The notes below the pieces were generated by a model. That model saw only the letters and a list, made by a program, of their open reading frames with translations. It did no database searches and was not told the origin of the DNA. The translations under genes and the position numbers were made by a program. Of a stretch of DNA of 64,000 bases, positions 41,118 to 50,752 are shown one piece after another (positions within the stretch are counted from its first letter, which is position 1; each line of letters opens with the position of its first letter). Origin of the DNA: CAYYTU01 sp964474655 (GTDB lineage: Bacteria > Chloroflexota > Anaerolineae > B4-G1); the NCBI GenBank assembly GCA_964474655.1, contig CAYYTU010000011.1:1-64000 (forward strand), read 5' to 3'.

Positions 41118-43172
41118 ATGAAAGACTATCACACTGACCAACTGCGAAATGTCGTTCTGCTCGGCCATGGCAGCTCCGGCAAGACGTCGCTGGCAGAAGC
41201 GATGCTCTTCACCAGCGGCGCGATCAACCGGATGGGAGAGATCGAAGAAGGGTCCACGGTGGCCGACTACGACGAGGAGGAAAAGAACCGACAGATATCG
41301 CTCAACCTGTCGCTGATTCCGGTCGAGTGGAAGGATTGCAAGCTCAACGTCCTGGATACTCCTGGCTATACCGACTTCATCGGAGAAGCGAAGAGCGCAG
41401 TCCGGGTTGCCGATACGGCGATTATCGTGGTCGACGCCGTCGCAGGCGTCGAGGTGGGCACGGAGCTGGTCTGGAAGTTCGCCGACGAGCAATCTATTCC
41501 CCGTATGGTCATCATCAACAAGATGAATCGGGAGAACGTCGATCTGGATCGAACGCTCCAGGCATTGGAGGAGTCTTTCGACCAGAATTTCGTGCTTTTC
41601 ACCTTTCCCATCGGCAGCGCGACCGATTTCACTGGCGTAGTGGACCTGACGCGGATGGAGGCGCTGATTGGTCCCGAAGGTAAGGTAGAAGAGATCCCGG
41701 GAGACGTCGCCAGCCAGGCGGAGGAAGCACGCGTGCCCTTGATCGAGGCGGCCGCCGAGGTCAACGACGAATTGTTGATGAAGTATCTGGAAGGTGAGAC
41801 GCTGACCGAGGAGGAGATTCAGCGCGGGCTCAGGATCGCGATCGCCGAGGGCTCGGCCGTGCCGATCTTCGTCACGGCAGCGACCGAGAACATTGGCACC
41901 AAAGCCCTGCTGAGCAACCTGGCGAATTACGCCCCTTCGCCGATCGACCGTGGCGCAGTCGAGTCAGAAGAAGGAGAGATGATCGAACCCGATCCCGAAG
42001 GGCCACTGGCCGCGCTGGTCTTCAAGACCACAGCTGACCCCTATGTGGGCAAGCTAACCTACTTCCGCGTCTTCCGAGGTACGATCAAGTCCGATACCCG
42101 CGTCTACAACAGCCGGGCCGATGAGGAGGAGCGCCTGGGCCAGCTCTACCTGATGCGAGGGCAGGAACAGATCCCGGTACAAAATCTCCAGGCCGGCGAT
42201 ATAGGCGCCGTCGCCAAACTGGCGGAGACACTCACTGGTGACACGCTGTGCAACGAGGAAGAGCCGGTGACTTTACCAGGCCCCATCTTCCCCGATCCGG
42301 TCTTCGCCCTGGCCGTAAAGCCAAAGAGCAAGGCCGACCAGACGAAGCTCGGCCCCACGATGTCTCGCATCTGCGAGGAGGACCCCACACTCCATTGGCG
42401 GCAGGAGCCCAGCACCAAAGAGATGATTCTAGAGGGAATGGGTCAAGCCCACGTCGATATCGCCATCCGCCGGATGTCAAACCGCTTCGACGTCGAGGTA
42501 GAAACGTCCACGCCCAAAGTCCCTTACCGCGAGACGATCACCAAAACTGCCTCCGACAAGTACCGCCACAAAAAACAATCCGGCGGGGCCGGGCAGTTCG
42601 CGGAGGTATATATGCGGCTGGAGCCGCTGCCACGCGGTACGGGCTTCGAGTATGAGTGGGAGGTGACCGGCGGCGCCATCTCGACCGGTTTCCAGACATC
42701 GATCGAAAAGGGCATCAAGCAAGTGATAAAGGAAGGCCCCCTGGCCGGCTACCCCGTGGTCGACGTGCTGGCGGCGGTCTATGACGGTAAGGAGCACCCG
42801 GTCGATTCGAAGGACATCGCTTTCCAGATCGCCGGGCGAGAGGTGTTCAAACGGGTGATGCAGCAAGCAGGCCCGTCGATGCTGGAGCCAATCTACAAGG
42901 TCCAGGTCACCGTACCCGAGGAGTACACGGGGGATATCATCGGCGATCTGAACACCAAGCGGGCACGTGTGCAAGGAATGGACCAACGCGCCGGGAAGAC
43001 CATCATCACAGCGCTGGCGCCGCTGGCCGAAATGCAACGGTACTCCACTGATCTGCGTAGCCTGACGCAAGGGCGCGGCCTCTTCTCAATGTCGTTCGAT
43101 CATTACGAGGAGGTCCCCTCTCACATTATGGAAGAGATCATCGAAGCTCATCGGCAACAGAAGGATGAGTAG
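41118..43172 (+). CDS. EF-G-like translation GTPase
   Basis: 684-residue five-domain translational GTPase. G1 is GHGSSGKTSLAEAML, G3 is DTPGYTDF and G4 NKMN. Domains II to V follow, including PKVPYRETI and VDVLAAVYDG, with a C-terminal SLTQGRG motif. Canonical EF-G has DTPGHVDF; the His-to-Tyr change and the GHGSSGKT loop place this in the EF-G-like paralogue group (bacterial EF-G-2 type). It is not the main EF-G of a str operon. The precise role is unresolved in most species. GAGGGAG lies upstream of ATG 41118. The leader carries a large hairpin. Confidence 0.88.
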   Translation: MKDYHTDQLRNVVLLGHGSSGKTSLAEAMLFTSGAINRMGEIEEGSTVADYDEEEKNRQISLNLSLIPVEWKDCKLNVLDTPGYTDFIGEAKSAVRVADTAIIVVDAVAGVEVGTELVWKFADEQSIPRMVIINKMNRENVDLDRTLQALEESFDQNFVLFTFPIGSATDFTGVVDLTRMEALIGPEGKVEEIPGDVASQAEEARVPLIEAAAEVNDELLMKYLEGETLTEEEIQRGLRIAIAEGSAVPIFVTAATENIGTKALLSNLANYAPSPIDRGAVESEEGEMIEPDPEGPLAALVFKTTADPYVGKLTYFRVFRGTIKSDTRVYNSRADEEERLGQLYLMRGQEQIPVQNLQAGDIGAVAKLAETLTGDTLCNEEEPVTLPGPIFPDPVFALAVKPKSKADQTKLGPTMSRICEEDPTLHWRQEPSTKEMILEGMGQAHVDIAIRRMSNRFDVEVETSTPKVPYRETITKTASDKYRHKKQSGGAGQFAEVYMRLEPLPRGTGFEYEWEVTGGAISTGFQTSIEKGIKQVIKEGPLAGYPVVDVLAAVYDGKEHPVDSKDIAFQIAGREVFKRVMQQAGPSMLEPIYKVQVTVPEEYTGDIIGDLNTKRARVQGMDQRAGKTIITALAPLAEMQRYSTDLRSLTQGRGLFSMSFDHYEEVPSHIMEEIIEAHRQQKDE

Positions 43173-43201
43173 TAATCCACGAATGTAAACCAGGCCGGAA
43201 T

Positions 43202-43246
43202 AAAAACGGGGCTTGCTCCTACCATTGAGGAGTGAGCCCCGTTTTT
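43202..43246. terminator. Terminator after the EF-G-like gene (bidirectional form)
   Basis: Arms 43202-43220 and 43228-43246 pair with two mismatches around a 7-base loop. AAAAA precedes and TTTTT follows, so it can work in both directions. Confidence 0.85.
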
Positions 43247-43268
43247 GGAAAGGCGCCATCAAAACTTT

Positions 43269-43925
43269 ATGAGCGTAAGTCTTTCAACCCAATCCGATGA
43301 GCCGACCGCAGCTTCGATCCAGGCCGCCGTCTGGGTGCTCGCGGCCTACGTCGCAGCGCAGATGTTGGCCGACGTGCTCAGCCTCAAGATCGCCTGGGTG
43401 GCCGGTTTCAGCATCGACGCTGGCACCGCGATCTACCCCTTCACGTTCACGCTGCGCGACTTGGTCCACAAGCTGCTGGGCCGCGTCGCCGCGCGGACGG
43501 TGATCGTGGCCGCCGGCGCGATCAACCTAGTGATGGCCGGGCTCTTCGCTCTCGTGGCCTGGCTGCCCCCGGACCCCAGCTGGGGATTGCAACAGGAATT
43601 CGCCGCCGTACTCACGCCCGTATGGCGCATCGTCATCGCCTCCATCGTCGCCGAGCTGGTCAGCCAGCTGGTCGATACCGAGATCTACCACCTGTGGGTC
43701 ACCCGGGTGACGCGCCGCTACCAGTGGGGGCGCGTGTTGTGCAGCAACGGCGTCAGCGTGCCCCTGGACAGCCTGATCTTCGCCTGGGGCGCCTTCGGCG
43801 CCCGCCTTCCCACCGCCACAGTCTGGTCGATCTTTTTCTCCAATGTGATCGTGAAAGGGATTGTGACGCTAGTGAGCCTGCCAGGCATCTACGTGGTGCC
43901 AGAGAAGACAGAGGAAAGACGTTAG
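43269..43925 (+). CDS. Queuosine precursor transporter (VUT family, YhhQ-like)
   Basis: 218-residue membrane protein with about six hydrophobic segments. The family pattern includes AQMLADVLSLKIAWV, YPFTFTLRDLVHKLLGR, AELVSQLVDTEIYH and RVLCSNGVSVPLDSLIFAW with the Asp and Ser residues expected in PF02592. Homologues import preQ0/preQ1 for queuosine tRNA modification. ATG 43269 is chosen because the TTG at 43245 lies in the terminator T-run; no clear ribosome binding site precedes it. The era gene follows after 32 bases. Confidence 0.85.
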   Translation: MSVSLSTQSDEPTAASIQAAVWVLAAYVAAQMLADVLSLKIAWVAGFSIDAGTAIYPFTFTLRDLVHKLLGRVAARTVIVAAGAINLVMAGLFALVAWLPPDPSWGLQQEFAAVLTPVWRIVIASIVAELVSQLVDTEIYHLWVTRVTRRYQWGRVLCSNGVSVPLDSLIFAWGAFGARLPTATVWSIFFSNVIVKGIVTLVSLPGIYVVPEKTEERR

Positions 43926-43957
43926 ATAAGCTCAGCCCGAGAGCGCAAAAAGGTAAA

Positions 43958-44911
43958 ATGACTGAACCAAGTGCAGAGATCGCAGAAAATGCCGCCGATC
44001 CCTTTGCCGTCCCGGAGGATCATAAGTCCGGCTTCGTGGCGGTGATCGGACGGCCCAACGTCGGCAAATCGACGCTGATGAACCGATTCCTGGGCCAGAA
44101 GGTCGCCATCGTCTCGTCCAAGCCACAGACGACGCGCAATCGTATCCTGGGCATTCTCACACGGGAGGAGGTGCAGGTGATCTTCGTCGATACGCCGGGC
44201 ATCCACAAACCGCACCATCGGCTGGGCAAGGCGATGGTCGCCACCGCTGCCAGCGCCATCCCAGACGCCGATGTGGTACTGTTTATGGTTGACGTCTCAG
44301 AGCCACCCACCAAAGAGGATCGCCTGATCGCCGACATGCTGGAAAAGCAAGCCAACGCTCCCGTCATCCTAGTGCTCAACAAGATGGACCTGCTGCCGCC
44401 GGAAAAGGTCGAACGTCACACCGAGCTCTACTGGGAGCTGGCGCCGTTCTATGAAGAATGGATGATGACCATCGCCACCGAAGGGGTAAACCTGCAGAAG
44501 CTGCTGAAGCGGATCGTGGCACTATTGCCAGAAGGCCCGCGTTACTACCCCGGCGAATACATCACCGACCAGACGGAGCGCCAGATCGCGGCTGAGCTGA
44601 TCCGCGAGCAGGTGTTGCACTTCACATACCATGAGGTGCCGCACTCGGTGGCCGTCATGGTGGAGTCGTTCGAGGAGAGAGAGAACGACGTGACGTACAT
44701 TGCGGCCAACATCTTCGTGGAGCGCGATTCGCAGAAAGGCATCATCATCGGGAAAGGCGGCCGTATGATCCGCAAGATCGGCAAAGCGGCCCGGAAAGCG
44801 ATCGAGCGGATGGTCGGCGGGCAAGTTTACCTCGATCTGTGGGTCAAGGTCCGCAAGGGATGGCGCGAGGACGAGCGCGAGCTGCGCCGCTTCGGCTATG
44901 AGAGCAGCTAG
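43958..44911 (+). CDS. era: GTPase Era
   Basis: 317-residue Era. GTPase motifs are GRPNVGKSTLMNRFLGQKV, the SSKPQTTRNRILGI effector region, DTPGIHKPHHRLG and NKMD. The C-terminal KH domain has GIIIGKGGRMIRKIG, which binds the 3' end of 16S rRNA. It acts in 30S maturation. ATG 43958 follows AAAAAGG. A longer upstream frame overlaps the transporter gene and is not used. Neighbours common in other bacteria (rnc, recO, ybeY) are not here. Confidence 0.96.
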   Translation: MTEPSAEIAENAADPFAVPEDHKSGFVAVIGRPNVGKSTLMNRFLGQKVAIVSSKPQTTRNRILGILTREEVQVIFVDTPGIHKPHHRLGKAMVATAASAIPDADVVLFMVDVSEPPTKEDRLIADMLEKQANAPVILVLNKMDLLPPEKVERHTELYWELAPFYEEWMMTIATEGVNLQKLLKRIVALLPEGPRYYPGEYITDQTERQIAAELIREQVLHFTYHEVPHSVAVMVESFEERENDVTYIAANIFVERDSQKGIIIGKGGRMIRKIGKAARKAIERMVGGQVYLDLWVKVRKGWREDERELRRFGYESS

Positions 44912-44940
44912 CGAAACGCCGCCCCATCCGACAAATCTGC

Positions 44941-44969
44941 TTGTAGTCTAACCCCCTTTGTGGTATAGT
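44941..44969 (+). promoter_or_regulatory. Promoter of the PPC-domain surface protein
   Basis: TTGTAG (44941-44946), 17-bp spacer, TATAGT (44964-44969) with extended TG at 44961-44962. Confidence 0.65.
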
Positions 44970-45018
44970 AAGATTACTGGACGTGACGGCCCAAAATTCA
45001 ATTAGGAGGAATGGGGCT

Positions 45019-47328
45019 ATGAAACGCACATTCTCATTGGTTCTGGCACTGGTGGCAGGCCTAGCGCTTTCACTCGTGTTGCTCTACGCTAACCTGGGGG
45101 ACTCAGATCGGACGCTGGCAGCTCCACAACCAGACCACCTCGCCCATCCTCAACCGTCCAATCTCTACGTGACCGATACGCTAGATATCCTCGCCCAATC
45201 CGCGATCACCTGTTCCCTCACTGTCACCACCACCGACGACGGCTTCAACAATCACGATTTTTCCGACGCTGCTACCCTGGATGATTACACGGATTTGGCG
45301 CTCGTTTTCGGAGACAAGGGAGAGAAAAAGACGCCAGAGGAAGACTACTTTAAGCTGGTCGTGAGCGAGGACCAGATCGGCCGCACCTATCGCGTCAAGG
45401 CACAACCGGAGGGGGACAACTATAACCTTGGTATAGGCGTCTATGATTCAGACGAGGTGACCATCACCGTCGACGCCAATCAGGTCGACAACAAAAGCGC
45501 CACTGTGTCACTGGTACCAGACGAAGCCGACACCTACTACTTCAAGGTCTATCAGCTTACTGAAAACTGTACTGGAGGCACTTACGATCTAAGCGTTAGC
45601 GTCTCCGATGCTCCCTGGGACAATTACGAGCCCAACGACAACCCCGACGAAGCCAAGTCGGTCACTTCGGCCTCCAATCTCAACTTCTATCCCTATCAGG
45701 ACCGAGACGGCCCCGACGAAGACTGGTTCAAGATCTGGGCCAAGAAGGACCGCGCTTACGAGGTCCGGACGAGCAACCTGAACTGGAGCGGGGTGGACAC
45801 GTACATCGAAGTTTATAAGGATCCCGAAGACGACCCCATCGCGGTGGATACCAGTGATGGCTATGAAAGCTATGCCGATTGGACCCCCAACGAGGACCAC
45901 TACTATTATATCCGTGTCGAGAACAAGACCGGAGGCGACGACCCAGACTACACCTATGATCTGACCGTGGAGCAGAAGACCGAAGACGACGAAGAAGTGG
46001 TAGGCGATCGATACGAGCCCAACAACAGCTTCGACGAGACCTCGAACAGCACTTTGCCGGTCGCTACCTCAGTAAACCTGAACAGCTTTAAGGGCAAAGC
46101 CACCTTTCACGACACCGGGGACGAAGATTGGTTCAAGTTCTGGGTCAAGGACGGCAAATGGTATCAAGTCACCACCAGCGACCTGAACGGCATCGACACG
46201 AAACTAGAGGTCCGCAACAGGGATAATGAGGTGGTCAAAAAGGACGACGACGGCGGCGGCGGATATGCCTCCCAGGCCAAATGGAAAGGCAGCTACGACG
46301 GCTACTACTACATCCGCGTCATCAACAAAGTCAACACCACTGGCAGTTACGATATGACCATTGAGGAAACCGCAGCCCCGGAATCGGAGCCCGAACCCAC
46401 CGCCGCGCCGCCTAACCAGAACGCCGACCGGTGCGACAAGAACAACCTCGGCAACAGCTTCGAGGACGCCTGCATCATCGCGCGGGGCAAGGCCGAGACG
46501 TTCAACTTCATCCCGCCCTACGACGGCGTCGATAACGACTTCTTCAAGCTCTGGATCAAGCCAGGCTTCACCTATCGGTGCGCCACCTCGGACCTGGACC
46601 CCGGTGTGGACACGAACATAATCCTCTTCAGCGGCCCCTCCTGGGACGAAGGGATCGGCGGCAACGACGACGTAAAACCAGGGGAGTATAGGAGCGCTTA
46701 CACCTACACCGCCACCTACGAGGGATGGCTTTACATCCTGGTGGGCTACGGTGAACGCACTCCCAGCGACATTAACAACAGCAGTTATACACTCCGTTGC
46801 AGCATACCCGGCGATCCGGCCTCCACGCCGGCTCCAGAAGCCACCAACACCCCCCAGCCCGATAAAGACGAGCCCACGCTAACCCCCACGCCGACGGCCA
46901 CCTCGGCCAGCTCGCCGGTGGCCACGCCCACCCCCAACAACGACGAATCCAGCAGCAACTCCCAAAACCTGACGGTCCGAACGTTGGCTACGCCCACGCC
47001 CGCTCCGGACGACGATGGATCCGCCTCGCGCTTCGTGCCCATCACCTTGCTGGTCTACTACGACGCCAACGACGACCATCAACCTGGTGCTGGCGAAGGC
47101 ATCGCCGGCGTCTCGGCGCAAGCGTACAGCGTGACGGACAATCAGCTGCTGGCCCAAGGCTTCACGGGCGAAGACGGTCAGGTGGATTTCACCGTTTCGG
47201 CCAAAGGGTCCATCAGGATCAGCGTGCCATTCCTGGGCTTCAACCAGCTGGTGACCGGCGAAAGCGCCAGCATCTACTTACGGATACCGCCGCAGTCCTC
47301 TCCAGGAGAGACAGCCAAAAATGAGTGA
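45019..47328 (+). CDS. Secreted protein with repeated PPC domains
   Basis: 769-residue exported protein. A signal peptide or anchor covers residues 1-35. Several pre-peptidase C-terminal (PPC)-like beta domains follow, recognisable by YEPNDNPDEAKSV, YEPNNSFDET and the repeated DEDWFKIW / DEDWFKFW core and DTYIEVY / DTKLEV strands. A Thr/Pro/Ser linker (about 600-660) leads to a final SdrD-B-like domain with YYDANDDHQPGAGEGIAGV, typical of Ca2+-binding surface modules. No catalytic domain or C-terminal anchor is seen. It probably works at the cell surface. AGGAGG lies nine bases before the ATG. Its end overlaps the next gene by 8 bp. Confidence 0.8.
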   Translation: MKRTFSLVLALVAGLALSLVLLYANLGDSDRTLAAPQPDHLAHPQPSNLYVTDTLDILAQSAITCSLTVTTTDDGFNNHDFSDAATLDDYTDLALVFGDKGEKKTPEEDYFKLVVSEDQIGRTYRVKAQPEGDNYNLGIGVYDSDEVTITVDANQVDNKSATVSLVPDEADTYYFKVYQLTENCTGGTYDLSVSVSDAPWDNYEPNDNPDEAKSVTSASNLNFYPYQDRDGPDEDWFKIWAKKDRAYEVRTSNLNWSGVDTYIEVYKDPEDDPIAVDTSDGYESYADWTPNEDHYYYIRVENKTGGDDPDYTYDLTVEQKTEDDEEVVGDRYEPNNSFDETSNSTLPVATSVNLNSFKGKATFHDTGDEDWFKFWVKDGKWYQVTTSDLNGIDTKLEVRNRDNEVVKKDDDGGGGYASQAKWKGSYDGYYYIRVINKVNTTGSYDMTIEETAAPESEPEPTAAPPNQNADRCDKNNLGNSFEDACIIARGKAETFNFIPPYDGVDNDFFKLWIKPGFTYRCATSDLDPGVDTNIILFSGPSWDEGIGGNDDVKPGEYRSAYTYTATYEGWLYILVGYGERTPSDINNSSYTLRCSIPGDPASTPAPEATNTPQPDKDEPTLTPTPTATSASSPVATPTPNNDESSSNSQNLTVRTLATPTPAPDDDGSASRFVPITLLVYYDANDDHQPGAGEGIAGVSAQAYSVTDNQLLAQGFTGEDGQVDFTVSAKGSIRISVPFLGFNQLVTGESASIYLRIPPQSSPGETAKNE

Positions 47329-48721
47329 CTCCTCGGAAGCGCTTAAGCGGAAAAGCGATAGCGCTCCCTCATCTCCTCCGCCTCCCCGGCGCCAGATTGC
47401 AGCCGTGGCCATCGTGGGGGTCGGGTTGATCTTAATGGTCTCCCTGGGCTTGTTTATCTTCCTGGGACTGCGCAACTTGCTCAGGGAAGGAGAACCCAGC
47501 CCAACCCCGACAGAGATGGTCGTGTCGGAGCCAACCGTCTCCGGCTCCCCGCTGCCCTCCCCCAGCTGCGAAACGATCATCAGCAGCGGTGACGTCGAGG
47601 TAGCAGTGCCGCTGCCCACCACCGTCACCGTGGGAAGCCAAGCCTTTCCCGTCGCGCCGACGGGCGCTTCTGAAGAAGGATGGCGCTATCCGCCGGACCA
47701 AACGGAAGTAACGGCCTGGGCATGCGGCACAGTGATCAATTATGTCTTGACGCTGGAACCGACGGCGGAAAATCGGACACAGTTGAACAACTTACGATCT
47801 GGAGATGAGATCAAACTCCGGCTTTCCAATGGGGTGGGGCTTTCCTTCCGATTTGCCGAGCGAGAGGAGATGCCATCCGACGATCCAGGCGTCTTCAGCC
47901 AACAACGCCCCCGCCTGACGCTGATCGTTGAACAGGAATCCGGCACCTGGCTGGTCGCCACCGCGGACTATGCCAGCGAGGAGGAAGCGATCGAAGCGCC
48001 GGCCGGCGATATCGCTCAAATGGGACAACCGGTAGAGGTAGGCGATGCCCAGGTAACGGTCGTCAAAGGCTATACCAGCCAGGAAGGAGCCGCATCGGCC
48101 GAGAATTCTATGTACTACCTGGTCGAGTTCTCGGTCAAGAATACCGGAGACAGCCCGCTTGTCGCCGACGCCTTCTCAGCCCAGCTGGAGGATAATATCG
48201 GCAATGTCTATCTCGTCTCGCCAACGGCCAGCGAGGCAGGAGAGAACGGCTCACTCAAAGGAGATATCGCGCCTGGGGCCAGTGCCCAGGGCACAGCCGG
48301 CTACCTGGTGCCAGACCCACTCGTGGGCCCGCTGACTTGGACCTTTAACCCGCGTCCGACCCGTGACGTGAAGGCCAAGGTCCGCATCCCCTATGAATCC
48401 GAAGGGGAGACCGGAAACACCACCGGAACCGGCGTGCTGAACGCCACCATCACCGACGCATTCCTGAACAACGCCGGCGATATGCTCATCATCGAGGGCG
48501 AGCTCCACAACAGCGGAGAGGCTCCCCTCACAGTGGACGTAGATGAAATAAGCCTCACCTCCAGCGCTGGCCTGAGCGCCCTGGTCAGCGCCGCCCCTCA
48601 GCTGCCCTGGACGATCCAGCCCGATCAGTCGCAAATCATTGAGCTCCAGTACGAGAAACCAGACGCCTCGACCGCGTTGCTGGAGCTACGCGGGTTCTCC
48701 TTCGAAATCGACGGGCTTTAG
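47321..48721 (+). CDS. Membrane-anchored protein with DUF4352-like domains
   Basis: 466 residues. A Ser/Pro-rich cytoplasmic stretch precedes one membrane segment (about 26-48), then a short Thr/Pro linker. The extracytoplasmic part contains two beta-sandwich regions with the DUF4352-like logic of MxYYLVEFSVKNTGDSPL and LIIEGELHNSGEAPLTV, which resemble telokin/Ig-type domains found on bacterial surfaces. Function is unknown. It overlaps the preceding PPC protein gene by 8 bp and is surely co-translated with it. Its stop overlaps convergent ribF by four bases. Confidence 0.7.
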   Translation: MSDSSEALKRKSDSAPSSPPPPRRQIAAVAIVGVGLILMVSLGLFIFLGLRNLLREGEPSPTPTEMVVSEPTVSGSPLPSPSCETIISSGDVEVAVPLPTTVTVGSQAFPVAPTGASEEGWRYPPDQTEVTAWACGTVINYVLTLEPTAENRTQLNNLRSGDEIKLRLSNGVGLSFRFAEREEMPSDDPGVFSQQRPRLTLIVEQESGTWLVATADYASEEEAIEAPAGDIAQMGQPVEVGDAQVTVVKGYTSQEGAASAENSMYYLVEFSVKNTGDSPLVADAFSAQLEDNIGNVYLVSPTASEAGENGSLKGDIAPGASAQGTAGYLVPDPLVGPLTWTFNPRPTRDVKAKVRIPYESEGETGNTTGTGVLNATITDAFLNNAGDMLIIEGELHNSGEAPLTVDVDEISLTSSAGLSALVSAAPQLPWTIQPDQSQIIELQYEKPDASTALLELRGFSFEIDGL

Positions 48722-49635
48722 GTCATCAAATCTCGCACCCGGGCGATATCCCTCTCCATCTGATCCACCAGCGCGTTTAAGGTGGGATAAACCTGCTCCC
48801 CACGCAACCGGGCCACGAAATCCAGCGCCATCTCCCGACCATAGAGCGAGCCATCAAACCCCAACAGATGCGCCTCGACGACCAGTGATTCGCCCGCAAA
48901 GGTGGGACGAACGCCAACGTTGACCGCCGCCGGATGGGTCCCCCGGCGTTCGACGTGCGCTTCGCAGGCGTAGACTCCTCGGGCAGGAATTAGTCTGTTG
49001 GGCGGAAGGTAGAGATTAGCCGTCGGCACGCCAATGCTCTTGCCCACGCCGCGACCGTGGATCACGGTGCCGGTCAAGCGATAGGGACGACCCAGGCAGC
49101 CGGTAGCCTCGTCGAGATCACCAGCCTTTAACGCTGCGCGGATCCGGCTACTGCTGATCTCCTCCCCCCGCCACATCAAAGGCTCCACAATGTGAACGGT
49201 AAACCCGTGCTCGCGCCCCAAATGACGAAGGGTGGCGATATTCCCCTCGCGCTGATGACCAAGCGTAAAATCTGGTCCTACCCACAGCTCGATCAGATGG
49301 AGGCGCTCAACCATTTGCCGGACAAACGCCTCGGCGGAGAGACCGGCGAGATCGGGCGTGAAGGGCACCACGACCAGCAAGTCCAGATCCAGAGACGCCA
49401 ATACCTCCGCCCGCTCCTCTGGGGTCGTCAGCAGCTCACAGGGCTCATCGCTGAGCACCTGCGTCGGGTGGGGATCAAAGGTGATGACCACTGAGGCGTG
49501 GTTCTGCCCGTACGCTGATTCAATTGTATTGTTGATCAGGCGGCGATGACCGCGATGAACGCCATCAAAGACGCCGATGGTCACACACGAGCGCCGATCA
49601 ATTGTAACGCGATCCAAGCCTTCGATAACTCGCAC
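48718..49635 (-). CDS. ribF: Bifunctional riboflavin kinase/FAD synthetase
   Basis: 305 residues. The N-terminal FMN adenylyltransferase domain has VTIGVFDGVHRGHRRLI, TFDPHP, VGPDFTLG and the ISSSRIR end motif. The C-terminal riboflavin kinase domain has GRGVGKSIGVPTANL. It makes FMN and FAD in the cytoplasm. GTG 49635 is chosen because AAGGAT lies seven bases upstream; a TTG ten codons earlier is also in frame. It is the last gene of the nusA-operon run but is separated from truB by 178 bp that hold no clear signal. Confidence 0.93.
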   Translation of the reverse strand: MRVIEGLDRVTIDRRSCVTIGVFDGVHRGHRRLINNTIESAYGQNHASVVITFDPHPTQVLSDEPCELLTTPEERAEVLASLDLDLLVVVPFTPDLAGLSAEAFVRQMVERLHLIELWVGPDFTLGHQREGNIATLRHLGREHGFTVHIVEPLMWRGEEISSSRIRAALKAGDLDEATGCLGRPYRLTGTVIHGRGVGKSIGVPTANLYLPPNRLIPARGVYACEAHVERRGTHPAAVNVGVRPTFAGESLVVEAHLLGFDGSLYGREMALDFVARLRGEQVYPTLNALVDQMERDIARVRDLMT

Positions 49636-49813
49636 TGCAGGATCCTTCGCTAAGTAAGCCCACAAAAGTTACTTGTGATTGATAACCCTCCCAAAATCTG
49701 AAAAACAGTCACCGGCGAGTTAAAAACACGTCGAACAACTCAATTTTGGACGAAAACTAACCGTCGTAGCTTTCGGGAAGGTAAACCCAGTAAAGGCACT
49801 TATTTGACTTCAC

Positions 49814-50752
49814 TTAGCTTTCCGAATGGTCAATACAGTCCAACCGTTGAGGGAACAAAACCTTGCGCGGGCGCCAGCTATCAGCCTGAGGGTCATAGGA
49901 AGCGAGCGCCACGAAAGTCTCCCCCGGCCCGTAGGCACGTACTATCTCCGCCTCCTGAGGATCGGGGCCATTCGGCACATCGTCGACGGCGATCATCTGA
50001 CCGGAGCAGAGCCGAACGGCTTGCTCCCCGGTCACGTATATAGCTGGGAAGCGGTCGGCGAGGGCCTGGTCCACCGCGAGGAGCAGGCGAGGCCACCGTC
50101 CCTCCGCCACCACCTGGGCCAGCGCGGCCAGGGTGATACTATCCTCCAAACGAAAGGGGCCGCTCGCCAGCCGGGAGAGGGTAATCACGTGAGCGCCACA
50201 GCCCAGGCGTTGGCCCAGATCGTGGGCCAAAACACGCACGTAGGTGCCCGGCGAACACGTCATCTCCAGTCTACACGTCGGCGGGGTCCAGCCGGTCAGC
50301 TCCAGGCGGTAGATCTCCACCGGTCGCGGGTCCCGCTCCACCTCGATGCCGCGCCGAGCCAGGCGATAGAGGGGTTTCCCGTGATGCTTGACGGCTGAAT
50401 ACATCGGGGGCAGCTGCGTGATTTGCCCCCGGAAGTGGTTCAACGCATCTTCAACCTGAGCGCGATCCACGTCGACGGAGGCCTGGGTCACAACCTCCCC
50501 TTCGGCATCGTAGGTGGTGGTGGTGACGCCCAAACGCACCCGCGCAGTATAGACCTTCTTCTCGTCCATCAGGTACTGGCTCACGCGAGTGGCAGGACGT
50601 CCGACGCAAATCACCAGCACGCCGGTCGCCAGAGGATCCAACGTGCCAGCGTGACCCACGCGGCGAACGCCGGTCAGAGAGCGCACGCGCTCCACAACAC
50701 CATGAGAGGAAAGCCCCCGCGGCTTGTTGAGGTTGAGAATTCCGCTAGGCAT
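49814..50752 (-). CDS. truB: tRNA pseudouridine(55) synthase TruB
   Basis: 312-residue TruB. LNLNKPRGLSSHGVV starts the protein; the catalytic Asp is in GHAGTLDPLATGVLVICVG. QLPPMYSAVKHHGKPLYRLAR and CSPGTYVRVLAHDLG follow, and the C-terminal PUA-like part is present. It isomerises U55 in the T-loop of tRNAs. ATG 50752 overlaps the nrnA stop by 8 bp. A long in-frame extension upstream lies within nrnA and is ignored. Confidence 0.95.
   Translation of the reverse strand: MPSGILNLNKPRGLSSHGVVERVRSLTGVRRVGHAGTLDPLATGVLVICVGRPATRVSQYLMDEKKVYTARVRLGVTTTTYDAEGEVVTQASVDVDRAQVEDALNHFRGQITQLPPMYSAVKHHGKPLYRLARRGIEVERDPRPVEIYRLELTGWTPPTCRLEMTCSPGTYVRVLAHDLGQRLGCGAHVITLSRLASGPFRLEDSITLAALAQVVAEGRWPRLLLAVDQALADRFPAIYVTGEQAVRLCSGQMIAVDDVPNGPDPQEAEIVRAYGPGETFVALASYDPQADSWRPRKVLFPQRLDCIDHSES

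Noticed and set aside
43622..43957. N-terminal extension of era
   Set aside because: It overlaps the transporter gene in another frame. ATG 43958 gives a normal-length Era with a ribosome binding site.
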